A DNA stretch of 20,129 nt from positions 1 through 20,129 of the forward strand of contig CALAKO010000007.1 of the NCBI GenBank assembly GCA_937922955.1, in the 5' to 3' direction. Under the pieces are notes generated by a model that saw only the letters and a program-made list of their open reading frames with translations, was not told the origin of the DNA and did not search any database. A program made the position numbers and the translations under genes. Numbering within the stretch: position 1 is the stretch's first letter; the number at the start of each line of letters is the position of its first letter. The stretch comes from an uncultured Peptococcaceae bacterium. GTDB lineage: Bacteria > Bacillota > Peptococcia > Peptococcales > Peptococcaceae. This document shows positions 8,145 to 16,121 of this stretch, one piece after another.

Positions 8145-8163
8145 AAAGTTCATAGTATATAAT
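8135..8163 (+). promoter_or_regulatory. Promoter of the HlyD-like/division gene cluster
   Basis: A perfect -10 box TATAAT lies at 8158-8163. The sequence 17 bases upstream (TCGAAA, 8135-8140) is a weak -35 box embedded in the inverted repeat. It probably drives the run of genes up to ylmH. Confidence 0.6.
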
Positions 8164-8194
8164 GTTAATGATTCCTGTCATTAGAGAGGATACT

Positions 8195-9163
8195 ATGAAA
8201 TTCAAAACGATAATAAAAAGATTTAAGGCGTTATCCCTTCTGCAAAAAGTGGTGATCGGTCTTTTTGTGATTAGCTTCATTATTGTGACCGGCAACAGCG
8301 CCTACAGCATGATTCACCAGCATCTGATTAAAACGATGACGGTTGGCGCCGAGTACACCGATGTGGTGTACAGCGATTATGGCTTCATTCAGGCCGAAGA
8401 ATCGCTGATCACGCCAAAAGGATCGGGAAAAGCGGAGATTGCGGTTGAAGAAGGGGTGCGCGTGCCGAAAAACCATGAGGTGTTTTCGGTGACAACCACC
8501 AAAGATAATGGTAAAAATACCACAGAACCTTACTATGCACCAATTTCCGGCATTGTCAGCTACCGCATTGACGGCTACGAAAACATGTCGGACATTGAGG
8601 AAATTAAAGATCTTGATTTTCGTGGCATTTATGAAGATACGTTCACAAAAGATGGAAAAACCAATGCAAGCGATACGGCTACGGCTGGTGAAGCCTATGC
8701 CAAGGTGATTGACAACCTGAAAGAGGCGTACATTTATATGTCTTATAACGCAAAGGACAATCATTTCTTTGATAACGAAGGGGATTCGCTGCGCATTCGT
8801 TTTCCAGAATTAAACGAATCAACGACAGGAACCGTCGAAGAAATCATTGACAATGGGGACGGAACAAAGTTCTGTAAAATTGTTCTCGGACCTGTGAGTG
8901 AAACATTTTTGACGAACCGAGTGGTACAGGCGGAAATTTATCAGGTTGAGACCTCGACGCTGAAACTGGAAAAGGACGTTCTCGTTTATAACGATGGCGA
9001 TCCAGGCGTGTATGTCGTATCGGGCGGCACCGTTCAGTGGCAGTCCGTGACGATCATCAAAGAAACGGACAGCAGCGTGGAATGCGAAACCCTGCCAGAA
9101 GGGACCGTCATTGTCTTGACGCCAAACCGGGTATCACCAGGGGATGTTGTGAAAGGATCGTAA
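8195..9163 (+). CDS. Membrane-anchored HlyD-like protein of the division cluster
   Basis: The 322-residue product has a basic N-terminus (KFKTIIKRFK) and one membrane segment at about residues 19-40, then a long extracytoplasmic part. The stretch after the membrane segment (VVYSDYGFIQAEESLITPKGS, then VEEGVRVPKNHEVFSV) resembles the split lipoyl/barrel-sandwich region of HlyD-family adaptor proteins. Clostridial genomes often carry such a gene just upstream of yggS-sepF, with no characterised function. No transporter partner is adjacent, so an efflux role is not supported by context; an envelope role linked to division is an inference. The ATG at 8195 follows GAGAGGA by four bases; an earlier in-frame start at 8162 lies within the -10 box and is rejected. 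It ends five bases before yggS. Confidence 0.75.
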   Translation: MKFKTIIKRFKALSLLQKVVIGLFVISFIIVTGNSAYSMIHQHLIKTMTVGAEYTDVVYSDYGFIQAEESLITPKGSGKAEIAVEEGVRVPKNHEVFSVTTTKDNGKNTTEPYYAPISGIVSYRIDGYENMSDIEEIKDLDFRGIYEDTFTKDGKTNASDTATAGEAYAKVIDNLKEAYIYMSYNAKDNHFFDNEGDSLRIRFPELNESTTGTVEEIIDNGDGTKFCKIVLGPVSETFLTNRVVQAEIYQVETSTLKLEKDVLVYNDGDPGVYVVSGGTVQWQSVTIIKETDSSVECETLPEGTVIVLTPNRVSPGDVVKGS

Positions 9164-9168
9164 TATAA

Positions 9169-9864
9169 ATGTCTATTGCAGAAAATCTTGAAACCATTCA
9201 TCAACATATTGCAGCGGCCCGTCAGGAAGCAGCCGCCGACAACGGCGACGTTAAACTGATTGCCGTCAGCAAATACCATACTATTGAAGAAATCAAAGAA
9301 GCGTATAAAGATGGGCAGCGCGCTTTTGGCGAAAATCGTGTTCAGGAATTGCTGCCTAAAATTGATGCGATGGCGGAAGCTGGCGCCACCGATGTGGAAT
9401 GGCATCTGATCGGTCACTTGCAGAAGAACAAGGTTCGGCAAGTGGTTGGAAAAGTGGCCATGATTCAGTCGGTGGACAGCATTGGCTTGCTGGAAGAAAT
9501 TGAAAAACGCGCCGTTCAGCACGACTGCGACGTGAACATTCTCCTGCAGGTCAACGTGGCACAGGAAGAGCAAAAATCGGGCATTGCCTTTGAAGACATC
9601 GACGCCTTTGTGGCAGAAATGCCAAAGATGACGCATGTCTTCCTCAAAGGGCTCATGTTTATTGCACCAAACTTAGACGATAAGAACGATTTGCGACCAT
9701 ATTTTAAAAAGATGAACGATAAGTTCCATCAGTTGAAGGAACAAAACATCGAGCATGTGGACATGACGTGGTTGTCGATGGGAATGAGCGGCGACTACGA
9801 AGTGGCTGTGTCCGAAGGCGCTAATATGGTTCGCGTTGGCAGCGCAGTGTTTAACACAAAATAA
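9169..9864 (+). CDS. yggS: PLP homeostasis protein, YggS family
   Basis: This cytoplasmic pyridoxal-phosphate-binding protein (YggS/YlmE/PROSC family, 231 residues) buffers PLP and affects amino-acid metabolism. No enzyme activity is established for the family. The PLP lysine is Lys35 in LIAVSKYHTIEEI; GENRVQELLPKI, WHLIGHLQKNKVR, VNILLQVN and the C-terminal LSMGMSGDYEVAVSEGANMVRVG follow in the usual order. It sits immediately upstream of sepF, the standard Gram-positive arrangement. Confidence 0.96.
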   Translation: MSIAENLETIHQHIAAARQEAAADNGDVKLIAVSKYHTIEEIKEAYKDGQRAFGENRVQELLPKIDAMAEAGATDVEWHLIGHLQKNKVRQVVGKVAMIQSVDSIGLLEEIEKRAVQHDCDVNILLQVNVAQEEQKSGIAFEDIDAFVAEMPKMTHVFLKGLMFIAPNLDDKNDLRPYFKKMNDKFHQLKEQNIEHVDMTWLSMGMSGDYEVAVSEGANMVRVGSAVFNTK

Positions 9865-9876
9865 TGGAGGTAGACC

Positions 9877-10410
9877 ATGGGGATTAAAGATACATTGATG
9901 AACTCATTAGGATTCCAAGACCAAAACGACGACGATTACCAGTACGAAGACGATTATGGGTACGATGAACCAGAATACGAAGAAGAACCAAAGCAGCAGA
10001 CGCAGCAGAAGTCTTCCATGTTCGGGTTCCGTTCTTCGTCGGAGAATTCGTCCAGCGATTACAGCAGCTATTCTGGGCCTGGCATGCGCATTGTGCTCTT
10101 GCAGCCAAACCGTTTTGAAGAAGCCCAGAACATTGCCAGCTACCTGTTAGATAACAAGGTGGTTGTGTTCGATCTGCAGGAATGCGACGTGGACACCGCC
10201 ATCAACATTGTCAACTTTGTCAGCGGGGCAATTTACGCACTCAATGGCTCCATCCAGAAAATCAACGATCGTGGCGCCATTTTCGTGGCCGTGCCTCCAA
10301 GTGTCTCCATGGACAACGAACTGCGCATGGGGCTTGGTGAAGACGACTATGGACTGAACATTGCAGACTGGGTCAATCGCACGCATTCCAAGGCTGAATT
10401 CCAGGACTAA
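9877..10410 (+). CDS. sepF: Cell division protein SepF
   Basis: SepF binds FtsZ and tethers it to the membrane during septum formation. The 177-residue protein has a short amphipathic N-terminus (MGIKDTLMNSLGF), which in the family is the membrane anchor. A highly acidic, Gln/Ser-rich low-complexity linker follows (about residues 15-65). The folded SepF domain comes after it (RIVLLQPNRFEEAQNIASYL, VVFDLQECDVDTAINIVNFVSGAIYALNGSI, IFVAVPPSV). The start has a strong GGAGG site. The linker is the variable part; the domain is complete. Confidence 0.96.
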   Translation: MGIKDTLMNSLGFQDQNDDDYQYEDDYGYDEPEYEEEPKQQTQQKSSMFGFRSSSENSSSDYSSYSGPGMRIVLLQPNRFEEAQNIASYLLDNKVVVFDLQECDVDTAINIVNFVSGAIYALNGSIQKINDRGAIFVAVPPSVSMDNELRMGLGEDDYGLNIADWVNRTHSKAEFQD

Positions 10411-10424
10411 GTGGAGGACGTTGA

Positions 10425-10715
10425 ATGTTAACAAGCGGCGCAGTCTTTACGATTTATAAAGCCATACGTCTCGCCTTCCGTTTGTACGAGTTCATCCTTT
10501 TGGCACGTATTCTCTTAACATGGACCAACATCAGTCCGTACAACAGCAAAATTGCGCGTTTTCTCTGCGATCTGACCGATCCGTTTTTGGGTAAAATTGA
10601 GCAATACATGCCACGGGCTTTGCTGGCACCATTGAACTTTTCACCAATCGTGGCATTTTTGCTTCTGAGCGTGGTGGAAAGCCTTCTCTATCGTCTCCTG
10701 ATCTTGTTTATGTAG
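10425..10715 (+). CDS. yggT: YggT/YlmG family membrane protein
   Basis: This small integral membrane protein has 96 residues and two hydrophobic helices (about residues 5-32 and 65-95). They flank the family motif LLARILLTWTNISPYN and LCDLTDPFLGKIEQYMP. It is linked to cell division and envelope organisation by constant association with sepF, but its biochemical role is not known. A GTGGAGG site precedes the ATG; the gap to sepF is 14 bases. Confidence 0.93.
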   Translation: MLTSGAVFTIYKAIRLAFRLYEFILLARILLTWTNISPYNSKIARFLCDLTDPFLGKIEQYMPRALLAPLNFSPIVAFLLLSVVESLLYRLLILFM

Positions 10716-10731
10716 AGATGAATGACTGAGT

Positions 10732-11475
10732 ATGTTGACGTTTGATAAATATTTACTCGATTTAATCCGGCAGACGACCGTTGAATGGCGGGACGTTCTG
10801 ACGGATTTTATGCCTCGTGAACAAATTGACGACAAAGTCGACCTTTTGCTTCAGTCGGGGGTGCACTACCGCATCGATGGCGGCTACGACGACGCTGAGC
10901 GGGTGCGGTTGTTCATGACGATGTTTGATGACGTGCCGCCAGGGCCGGACGACATGAACATTGGCGTGGTGTCCTTTACGGGCAACACGAAGTTCATCAA
11001 TTTTTCGCACCGCGACTGCCTGGGCGCACTGATGAGCCTCGGCTTTGAGCGTCGCTGCATTGGCGACATCATCGTGCGCGACAACGGCTTCGACGTGCTG
11101 ACCAACTCCGAGATCGATGATTTTCTGCTTATGAGCGAGCTGAGTATTCGGCGTGTGCCGATGCGCGCGAAAAAAATCGATTGGAGCAACTGGCAGGCAC
11201 CGGAGCGGGAGCTCAAGGAGATGTCCATTTTGGTGGCGCAAACGCGTCTGGATGCGGTCATTGCCAAGGTGTTCAACTTATCGCGCAGTCAGGCTGTGGA
11301 ACACATCCGTGCTGGGCTGGTGCAGGTGGATCACCAGCCAACGACCAATGTCAGCCGCATGTGCGACGCTGGTCAAATCATCACCGTGCGCGGCAAAGGC
11401 AAATTCATCCTTCAGGACATTGAAGGTGTGAGCAAAAAAGGCAAAATAAAATTGAGTATTGGTAAATATGTGTAG
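10732..11475 (+). CDS. ylmH: S4-domain RNA-binding protein, YlmH family
   Basis: The 247-residue protein has an N-terminal YlmH domain (GVHYRIDGGYDDAERVRL, VVSFTGNTKFINFSHRDCLGALMSLGFERRCIGDI) and a C-terminal S4 RNA-binding domain at about residues 172-232 (RLDAVIAKVFNLSRSQAVEHI and GLVQVDHQPT). In Bacillus YlmH has been connected to ribosome-associated quality control, although the gene lives in the division cluster. The ATG at 10732 lacks a good Shine-Dalgarno site. Two overlapping out-of-frame ATGs at 10718 and 10722 open very short reading frames, so translation may depend on coupling to yggT. It ends eight bases before the -35 box of the ileS promoter. Confidence 0.94.
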   Translation: MLTFDKYLLDLIRQTTVEWRDVLTDFMPREQIDDKVDLLLQSGVHYRIDGGYDDAERVRLFMTMFDDVPPGPDDMNIGVVSFTGNTKFINFSHRDCLGALMSLGFERRCIGDIIVRDNGFDVLTNSEIDDFLLMSELSIRRVPMRAKKIDWSNWQAPERELKEMSILVAQTRLDAVIAKVFNLSRSQAVEHIRAGLVQVDHQPTTNVSRMCDAGQIITVRGKGKFILQDIEGVSKKGKIKLSIGKYV

Positions 11476-11482
11476 CGGGTTC

Positions 11483-11511
11483 TTGACAAAGAAAGCCATA
11501 TCCAGTAGACT
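11483..11511 (+). promoter_or_regulatory. Promoter of the ileS leader
   Basis: A perfect -35 box TTGACA (11483-11488) is followed, with ideal 17-base spacing, by TAGACT (11506-11511). It starts just after the ylmH stop codon and reads into the T-box leader. Confidence 0.75.
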
Positions 11512-11517
11512 TTTTAT

Positions 11518-11760
11518 TGTATAGATAGAGGCAATGAGCGGAACCGTTAACAGGGCCTTGTTTTCTAGCGAATCCATGTTGGTGGAAGATGGATAAAACA
11601 AGCTGTTATGTATCGTCCGTGAGCCGCGACCTGAACCAGAGTAGGGGAGCCGTGTGATCTGCGTTAAAGATTGCTGAGTGTTTATGGGGCAACCCATAAA
11701 TATGAGGGTGGTACCGCGATTCAAACTCGTCCCTTAGTGGGATGAGTTTTTTTATTTTTT
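11518..11760 (+). promoter_or_regulatory. T-box leader, isoleucine-specific
   Basis: This tRNA-Ile-sensing attenuator precedes ileS. The canonical T-box AGGGTGGTACCGCG is at 11705-11718. The stem I apical hairpin is formed by ATCCAT (11572-11577) and ATGGAT around a GTTGGTGGAAG loop. The specifier codon is ATC at 11612-11614 (Ile), with GAG nine bases downstream as in the leucine T-box. Uncharged tRNA-Ile should stabilise the antiterminator and raise IleS synthesis. The 5' end is estimated from the promoter. Confidence 0.94.
11723..11760 (+). terminator. Attenuator terminator of the isoleucine T-box
   Basis: An 11-bp stem (11723-11733 with 11739-11749, one G-T wobble) and 5-base loop are followed by a long T-rich run. 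It is directly downstream of the T-box sequence and 15 bases before the ileS start. Confidence 0.92.
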
Positions 11761-11775
11761 ATGAGAGGTGACATT

Positions 11776-14568
11776 ATGTCTAACAAGGAAGAAAAAGATT
11801 ATAGTGAAACATTGAATCTGCCAAAAACAGATTTTCCAATGCGTGGCAACCTGCCAAAAAATGAACCAAGTTTCTTGGAATTCTGGAACGACATTGATAT
11901 TTACGATAAGGTGCAAAAGAAAAACGCCGGTCATCAGAAATTCGTTCTTCATGACGGCCCTCCATACGCCAACGGTGAAATCCATCTTGGCCATACCATG
12001 AACAAAGTCCTCAAGGACATCATCGTAAAATCCAAGACCCTGCAGGGCTACGATGCGCCTTACGTGCCTGGCTGGGATACCCACGGGCTGCCAATCGAAT
12101 TGAAGGCCATCGAAAACACCGGCCTGGATGCGAAGACCGATGACGTGGTTGGCTTCCGCAATGCTTGCGCCGACTACGCTTTGAAATACGTTGACATTCA
12201 GCGCGAAGGGTTCAAACGCCTCGGCGTGCGCGGCGACTGGGAACACCCATACCTGACCCTGAAGCCAGAATTTGAAGCCCGCGAAATTGGCGTCTTTGGT
12301 GAAATGGCCAAGAAGGGCTACATCTACAAAGGCACCAAGCCAGTGTACTGGTGCCCACATTGCCACACCGCGCTGGCTGAAGCCGAAATCGAATACGGCG
12401 AAGAAAAATCCCCATCCATCTACGTGAAGTTCAAGGTCACCGATGCCAAGGGCAAATTCACTGAAGACAACACCTATTTCGTCATTTGGACCACCACACC
12501 ATGGACCTTACCTGCCAACGAAGCTGTCTGCTTGAACCCTGAATTTGAATATCAGCTGCTGAACTTTGACGGCGAACGTTACGTGCTGGCAAAAGAACTG
12601 GTTGAAACCGTTGTTAAAGAAATCGGTCTGCCAGAAAACTACACCGTGGAAGGCGAATGGCTCGGCAAAGATCTGGAATACATCGTTTGCCAGCATCCAT
12701 TCCTGGACCGCGATTCTCTCGTGATCAACGGCACCCACGTTACCCTCGATGCTGGTACTGGCTGCGTTCACACCGCTCCTGGTCATGGGGTGGAAGACTA
12801 TGTGGTTGGTCAGCGTTATCACCTGCCAATCCTGTCTCCACTGGACGACGACGGCGTGCTCACCGAAGAAGCCGGTCCATTTGCCGGCATGAAGACCGAG
12901 GATGCCAACAAAGCCATCTGCCAGCACATGGAAGAAAGCGGCGCGCTCTTGAAGCTCAGCTTCTTCAAGCACCAATACCCACATTGCTGGCGCTGCGGCA
13001 CCCCAACCTTGTTCCGTGCTACCAATCAGTGGTTTGCGTCCATCGATGGCTTCCGCGAAAAAGCGTTGGATCAGATCGAAAATCACATCAAATTTACACC
13101 AGAATGGGGCAAAGAACGCCTCTTTAACATGATTCGTGACCGTGGCGACTGGTGCATCTCCCGTCAGCGTGTATGGGGCGTGCCAATTCCTGTCTTCTAC
13201 TGCGAAGACTGCGGCGAAACCATCCTCGACGACGACACCATTGCTAGCGTTCAGAAACACGTGCGCGAACATGGCACCAACTGCTGGTTCAGCATGACGG
13301 CTGAAGAACTGATGCCAGAAGGGTACAAGTGCCCTAAGTGCGGCGGCACCCATTTCCGTAAGGAAACCGACATCATGGATGTTTGGTTTGATTCTGGGTC
13401 CAGTCACGAAGGCGTTCTGCGCGCAGAATCCGACGAGCTCTGGCCAGCCGATCTCTACCTCGAAGGCAGCGACCAGCACAGAGGTTGGTTCAACTCCTCT
13501 CTCTGCACCTCTGTGGCTGTCTATGGTCAGGCGCCATACAAAGGCCTCTTGACCCACGGCTTCCTCGTTGACGAAAAAGGCAACAAGATGAGTAAGTCCA
13601 AGGGCAACGGCGTCGACCCTAAAGACGTTATCAAGCAGAACGGTGCCGACATCCTGCGTCTCTGGGTGGCTTCTTCCGATTACCGCAGCGACGTTTCTGT
13701 CAGCCAGGGCATCATCAAGCAGGTGGCTGATTCTTACCGCAAGATCAGAAACACCTTCCGTTTCATGCTCGGTAACATTTCCGACTTCGACGTTCGTAAG
13801 GACCGCGTGGCTTACGACCAGATGACGGAGCTGGATCGTTGGATGATGGGCCGCTTTGTGGACCTCGTAGCAAAAGCAAAGGACAGCTACAACGCTTACG
13901 ACTTCCATGTGATCTATCGTTCCATCTTCAATTTCTGCAACACCGATCTGAGTGCGGTGTACTTCAGCATCATCAAGGACCGTCTCTACTCCAGCAAGGT
14001 GGACGATCCTGCACGCCGCAGCTGTCAGACGGTTCTCTATGATATGTGCCTGGCTCTGGACATCGTCCTGTCCCCAATTCTCTCCTTCACCACTGAAGAA
14101 GTGTTCAAATACATCGACATGGACAACAAGCCAGAATCCGTTCAGCTCTGCGATTGGCCAACCTTTGACATCGCTGGCGTTGACGAAGAACTGGATAAGA
14201 AGTGGAGCGCCCTCATGAGCTTCCGCAACGAAGTCATGAAGCCTCTTGAAACCGCTCGTAAGGACAAGAAGATCGGGAACTCCCTCGACGCGAAGGTTAC
14301 GCTGTATCTTGGCAGCGAACTGGACGACGTGAAGGCCGCTCTCGCCAGCATGGACATGGCACCAGAAGATTTCTTCATCGTCAGCCAGCTGGTCATCGAC
14401 GACATCGCCAATGCGCCTGCTGACGCAGAAAAGAGCGAAACCGTCGAAAACTTTGCCGTGAAGATTGACCAGGCAAGCGGTCACAAGTGCGCACGCTGCT
14501 GGAAGTATTCTGAATCCGTCGCTGCAGACGGAGACGTTTGCGAACGCTGCGCCAGCGTGCTCGAATAA
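11776..14568 (+). CDS. ileS: Isoleucyl-tRNA synthetase
   Basis: This class I synthetase charges tRNA-Ile. The 930-residue length and C-terminal zinc finger match the common bacterial type. Visible landmarks are PPYANGEIHLGH (HIGH-type motif, His70-His73), a Cys pair in YWCPHCHTAL (Cys193, Cys196), the editing domain with WTTTPWTLPAN and GTGCVHTAPGHG, and a Cys-rich insertion around YCEDCGE and CPKCGG. Then come the tryptophan-rich DVWFDSGSSH, KMSKS at 604-608, and the C-terminal zinc site CARCWKYS...CERC (Cys905, 908, 922, 925). The chosen ATG at 11776 is five bases after GAGGTG; the in-frame ATG at 11761 directly abuts the attenuator T run. It is controlled by its own promoter and T-box and closed by its own terminator, so it is monocistronic. 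lspA, a frequent neighbour, is not present here. Confidence 0.98.
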   Translation: MSNKEEKDYSETLNLPKTDFPMRGNLPKNEPSFLEFWNDIDIYDKVQKKNAGHQKFVLHDGPPYANGEIHLGHTMNKVLKDIIVKSKTLQGYDAPYVPGWDTHGLPIELKAIENTGLDAKTDDVVGFRNACADYALKYVDIQREGFKRLGVRGDWEHPYLTLKPEFEAREIGVFGEMAKKGYIYKGTKPVYWCPHCHTALAEAEIEYGEEKSPSIYVKFKVTDAKGKFTEDNTYFVIWTTTPWTLPANEAVCLNPEFEYQLLNFDGERYVLAKELVETVVKEIGLPENYTVEGEWLGKDLEYIVCQHPFLDRDSLVINGTHVTLDAGTGCVHTAPGHGVEDYVVGQRYHLPILSPLDDDGVLTEEAGPFAGMKTEDANKAICQHMEESGALLKLSFFKHQYPHCWRCGTPTLFRATNQWFASIDGFREKALDQIENHIKFTPEWGKERLFNMIRDRGDWCISRQRVWGVPIPVFYCEDCGETILDDDTIASVQKHVREHGTNCWFSMTAEELMPEGYKCPKCGGTHFRKETDIMDVWFDSGSSHEGVLRAESDELWPADLYLEGSDQHRGWFNSSLCTSVAVYGQAPYKGLLTHGFLVDEKGNKMSKSKGNGVDPKDVIKQNGADILRLWVASSDYRSDVSVSQGIIKQVADSYRKIRNTFRFMLGNISDFDVRKDRVAYDQMTELDRWMMGRFVDLVAKAKDSYNAYDFHVIYRSIFNFCNTDLSAVYFSIIKDRLYSSKVDDPARRSCQTVLYDMCLALDIVLSPILSFTTEEVFKYIDMDNKPESVQLCDWPTFDIAGVDEELDKKWSALMSFRNEVMKPLETARKDKKIGNSLDAKVTLYLGSELDDVKAALASMDMAPEDFFIVSQLVIDDIANAPADAEKSETVENFAVKIDQASGHKCARCWKYSESVAADGDVCERCASVLE

Positions 14569-14584
14569 TTAATTCTACGTACTC

Positions 14585-14621
14585 AAGACTGAGAAAGCGT
14601 GTTCTTTCTCAGTCTTTTTTT
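14585..14621 (+). terminator. Terminator of ileS
   Basis: A perfect 13-bp stem (14585-14597 with 14604-14616) and 6-base loop are followed by seven T. It is the last element of the ileS transcription unit. Confidence 0.95.
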
Positions 14622-14740
14622 GTGCCTTGATGCATCAACAACGTACATTTGTCCGCCATTGATAAAAAGGTGCACGCATGGTGTATTAATTTATTCGATT
14701 GACGGACGTTCGGTTCCATCTAGCCTTTATGAAAAAATTA

Positions 14741-14749
14741 TGTAATAAT
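14741..14749 (+). promoter_or_regulatory. Possible extended -10 promoter of the symporter gene
   Basis: TG-N-AATAAT differs from the extended -10 consensus at one base. There is no convincing -35 box. The gene-free stretch 14622-14845 is AT-rich and otherwise shows only the leader hairpin described separately. Confidence 0.35.
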
Positions 14750-14802
14750 GAACAGGATTGGTAAAAGAATTGTTATATTTTTTTGCCAAATACCATTGCA
14801 GA

Positions 14803-14848
14803 AAGAAGGGGGTTGCAGGCGAAAGAGAAAGCCTGCGAAAACAGTATG
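14803..14848 (+). promoter_or_regulatory. Leader hairpin between Shine-Dalgarno-like tract and symporter start codon
   Basis: The purine tract AAGAAGGGGG (14803-14812) is 33 bases before the ATG at 14846, too far for normal initiation. Between them GCAGGC (14815-14820) and GCCTGC (14831-14836) form a perfect 6-bp stem. It extends to 8 bp (14813-14838) with a G-T wobble and a T-A pair, and has a 10-base purine loop. Folding would leave about seven bases between tract and ATG, a normal spacing. No other good ribosome binding site is close to the ATG. Confidence 0.5.
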
Positions 14849-16120
14849 AGTTTTAAATCGTTATTTCACAAGTGGAATAACATCAGCCTTGTAAAACGTA
14901 TTGTTTGTGGTTTAATCATCGGTATTGTTTTAGGGCTGGTTGTTCCGCAAGCAACCGGGATTTCCATTCTGGGGAATCTCTTTGTTGGTGCTTTGAAGGG
15001 CATTGCACCAGTTTTGGTCTTTTTCCTCGTTATTAGCGCTTTGTCCAACATGGCAGAAGGTCAACGTACCAACATGAAAGCCATCGTTGTTTTGTACATT
15101 ATCGGCAACTTAACCGCTGCGTTCGTTGCTGTTCTTGGTCATTATGCGTTCCCAGTCACCATGACCTTTGCGTCCGGTGCGGATGCTGGTGATGTCGCAC
15201 CACCTAGCGGCGTGGTTGAAGTGTTGACCAATCTCCTGATGAACCTGGTCGACAACCCTGTCAACGCCATTGTGAATGCCAACTACATCGGGATTCTTTT
15301 CTGGGCCGTTATTTTTGGGATTGCACTGAAAAAAGCCAACGAAGGCACCAAAAATGTGCTTGAAAATATTTCTGATGCCACCTCCATTGCGGTTCAGTGG
15401 GTCATCAGCTTCGCTCCATTTGGGATCTTGGGTTTGATCTTCACCACCATTTCTCAGCAGGGGCTGGGCGCATTGGTTGGTTATGCAAAGCTGATCGTTC
15501 TCTTGGTTGGTGCGATGGCTGTTGTTGCCTTGATCATTAACCCAATCATTGTCTTCCTTTGCATTCGCAAGAACCCATACCCATTGGTGTTCACCTGCCT
15601 TAAAGAAAGTTTTGTAACCGCGTTCTTCACTCGCAGCTCCGCAGCAAACATTCCTGTGAACATGGAACTTTGCAAAAAGCTGAACTTGGACGAAGACACC
15701 TATTCCATCTCCATTCCGTTGGGATCGGCGGTTAACATGGCAGGGGCTGCCATCACCATTTCCACCATGGCATTGTCCGCAGCAACTACCCTGGGTATTG
15801 ACGTTTCCTTTGGGACCGCGTTGGTGATGTGCGTGTTGGCCGCAGCCAGCGCTGCAGGGGCTTCCGGTGTTGCCGGCGGGTCCTTGCTCCTGATTCCATT
15901 GGCCTGCAGCCTGTTTAACATTCCTAACGACATTGCGATGCAGGTTGTTGGGGTAGGGTTCATCATTGGCGTCATTCAGGACTCCTGCGAAACAGGGCTC
16001 AACTCCTCCACGGACGTTTTGTTCACCGCTTGCGCAGAATTCCGTGATCGTCGCCTTCATCCAGAACGCTACAAAGGCAAACCTGAAGCGCGCATGACTG
16101 TGCCAAAAAATGAAATCTAA
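14846..16120 (+). CDS. sstT: Serine/threonine:sodium symporter, SstT family
   Basis: This multi-pass inner-membrane transporter of the dicarboxylate/amino acid:cation symporter family has 424 residues. It most resembles SstT, which takes up serine and threonine with sodium. Family signatures are the N-terminal WNNISLVKRIVCGLIIGIVLG, the serine-rich hairpin region FFTRSSAANIPVNMELCKKL, the SIPLGSAVNMAGAAITI core helix, and ASGVAGGSLLLIPLACSLF. Hydrophobic segments run through almost the whole length, ending in a short charged cytoplasmic tail. ATG at 14846 is preferred because the N-terminus then matches the family; TTG codons at 14783 and 14813 are in frame but would add non-family sequence. 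It converges on the first amidohydrolase gene and shares its terminator. Confidence 0.9.
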   Translation: MSFKSLFHKWNNISLVKRIVCGLIIGIVLGLVVPQATGISILGNLFVGALKGIAPVLVFFLVISALSNMAEGQRTNMKAIVVLYIIGNLTAAFVAVLGHYAFPVTMTFASGADAGDVAPPSGVVEVLTNLLMNLVDNPVNAIVNANYIGILFWAVIFGIALKKANEGTKNVLENISDATSIAVQWVISFAPFGILGLIFTTISQQGLGALVGYAKLIVLLVGAMAVVALIINPIIVFLCIRKNPYPLVFTCLKESFVTAFFTRSSAANIPVNMELCKKLNLDEDTYSISIPLGSAVNMAGAAITISTMALSAATTLGIDVSFGTALVMCVLAAASAAGASGVAGGSLLLIPLACSLFNIPNDIAMQVVGVGFIIGVIQDSCETGLNSSTDVLFTACAEFRDRRLHPERYKGKPEARMTVPKNEI

Positions 16121-16121
16121 C

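Noticed and set aside
12508..14484. Very long open frame (658 codons) antisense to ileS
   Set aside because: It is a shadow of the strongly biased codon use of ileS; the encoded protein has no recognisable motif and no ribosome binding site context. Similar antisense frames opposite leuA, leuC, leuB and the alcohol dehydrogenase are rejected for the same reason.
14783..14815. TTG codons at 14783 and 14813 as alternative sstT starts
   Set aside because: They would add a charged, non-family N-terminal extension; the ATG at 14846 gives the N-terminus expected for SstT. TTG 14813 is not fully excluded.
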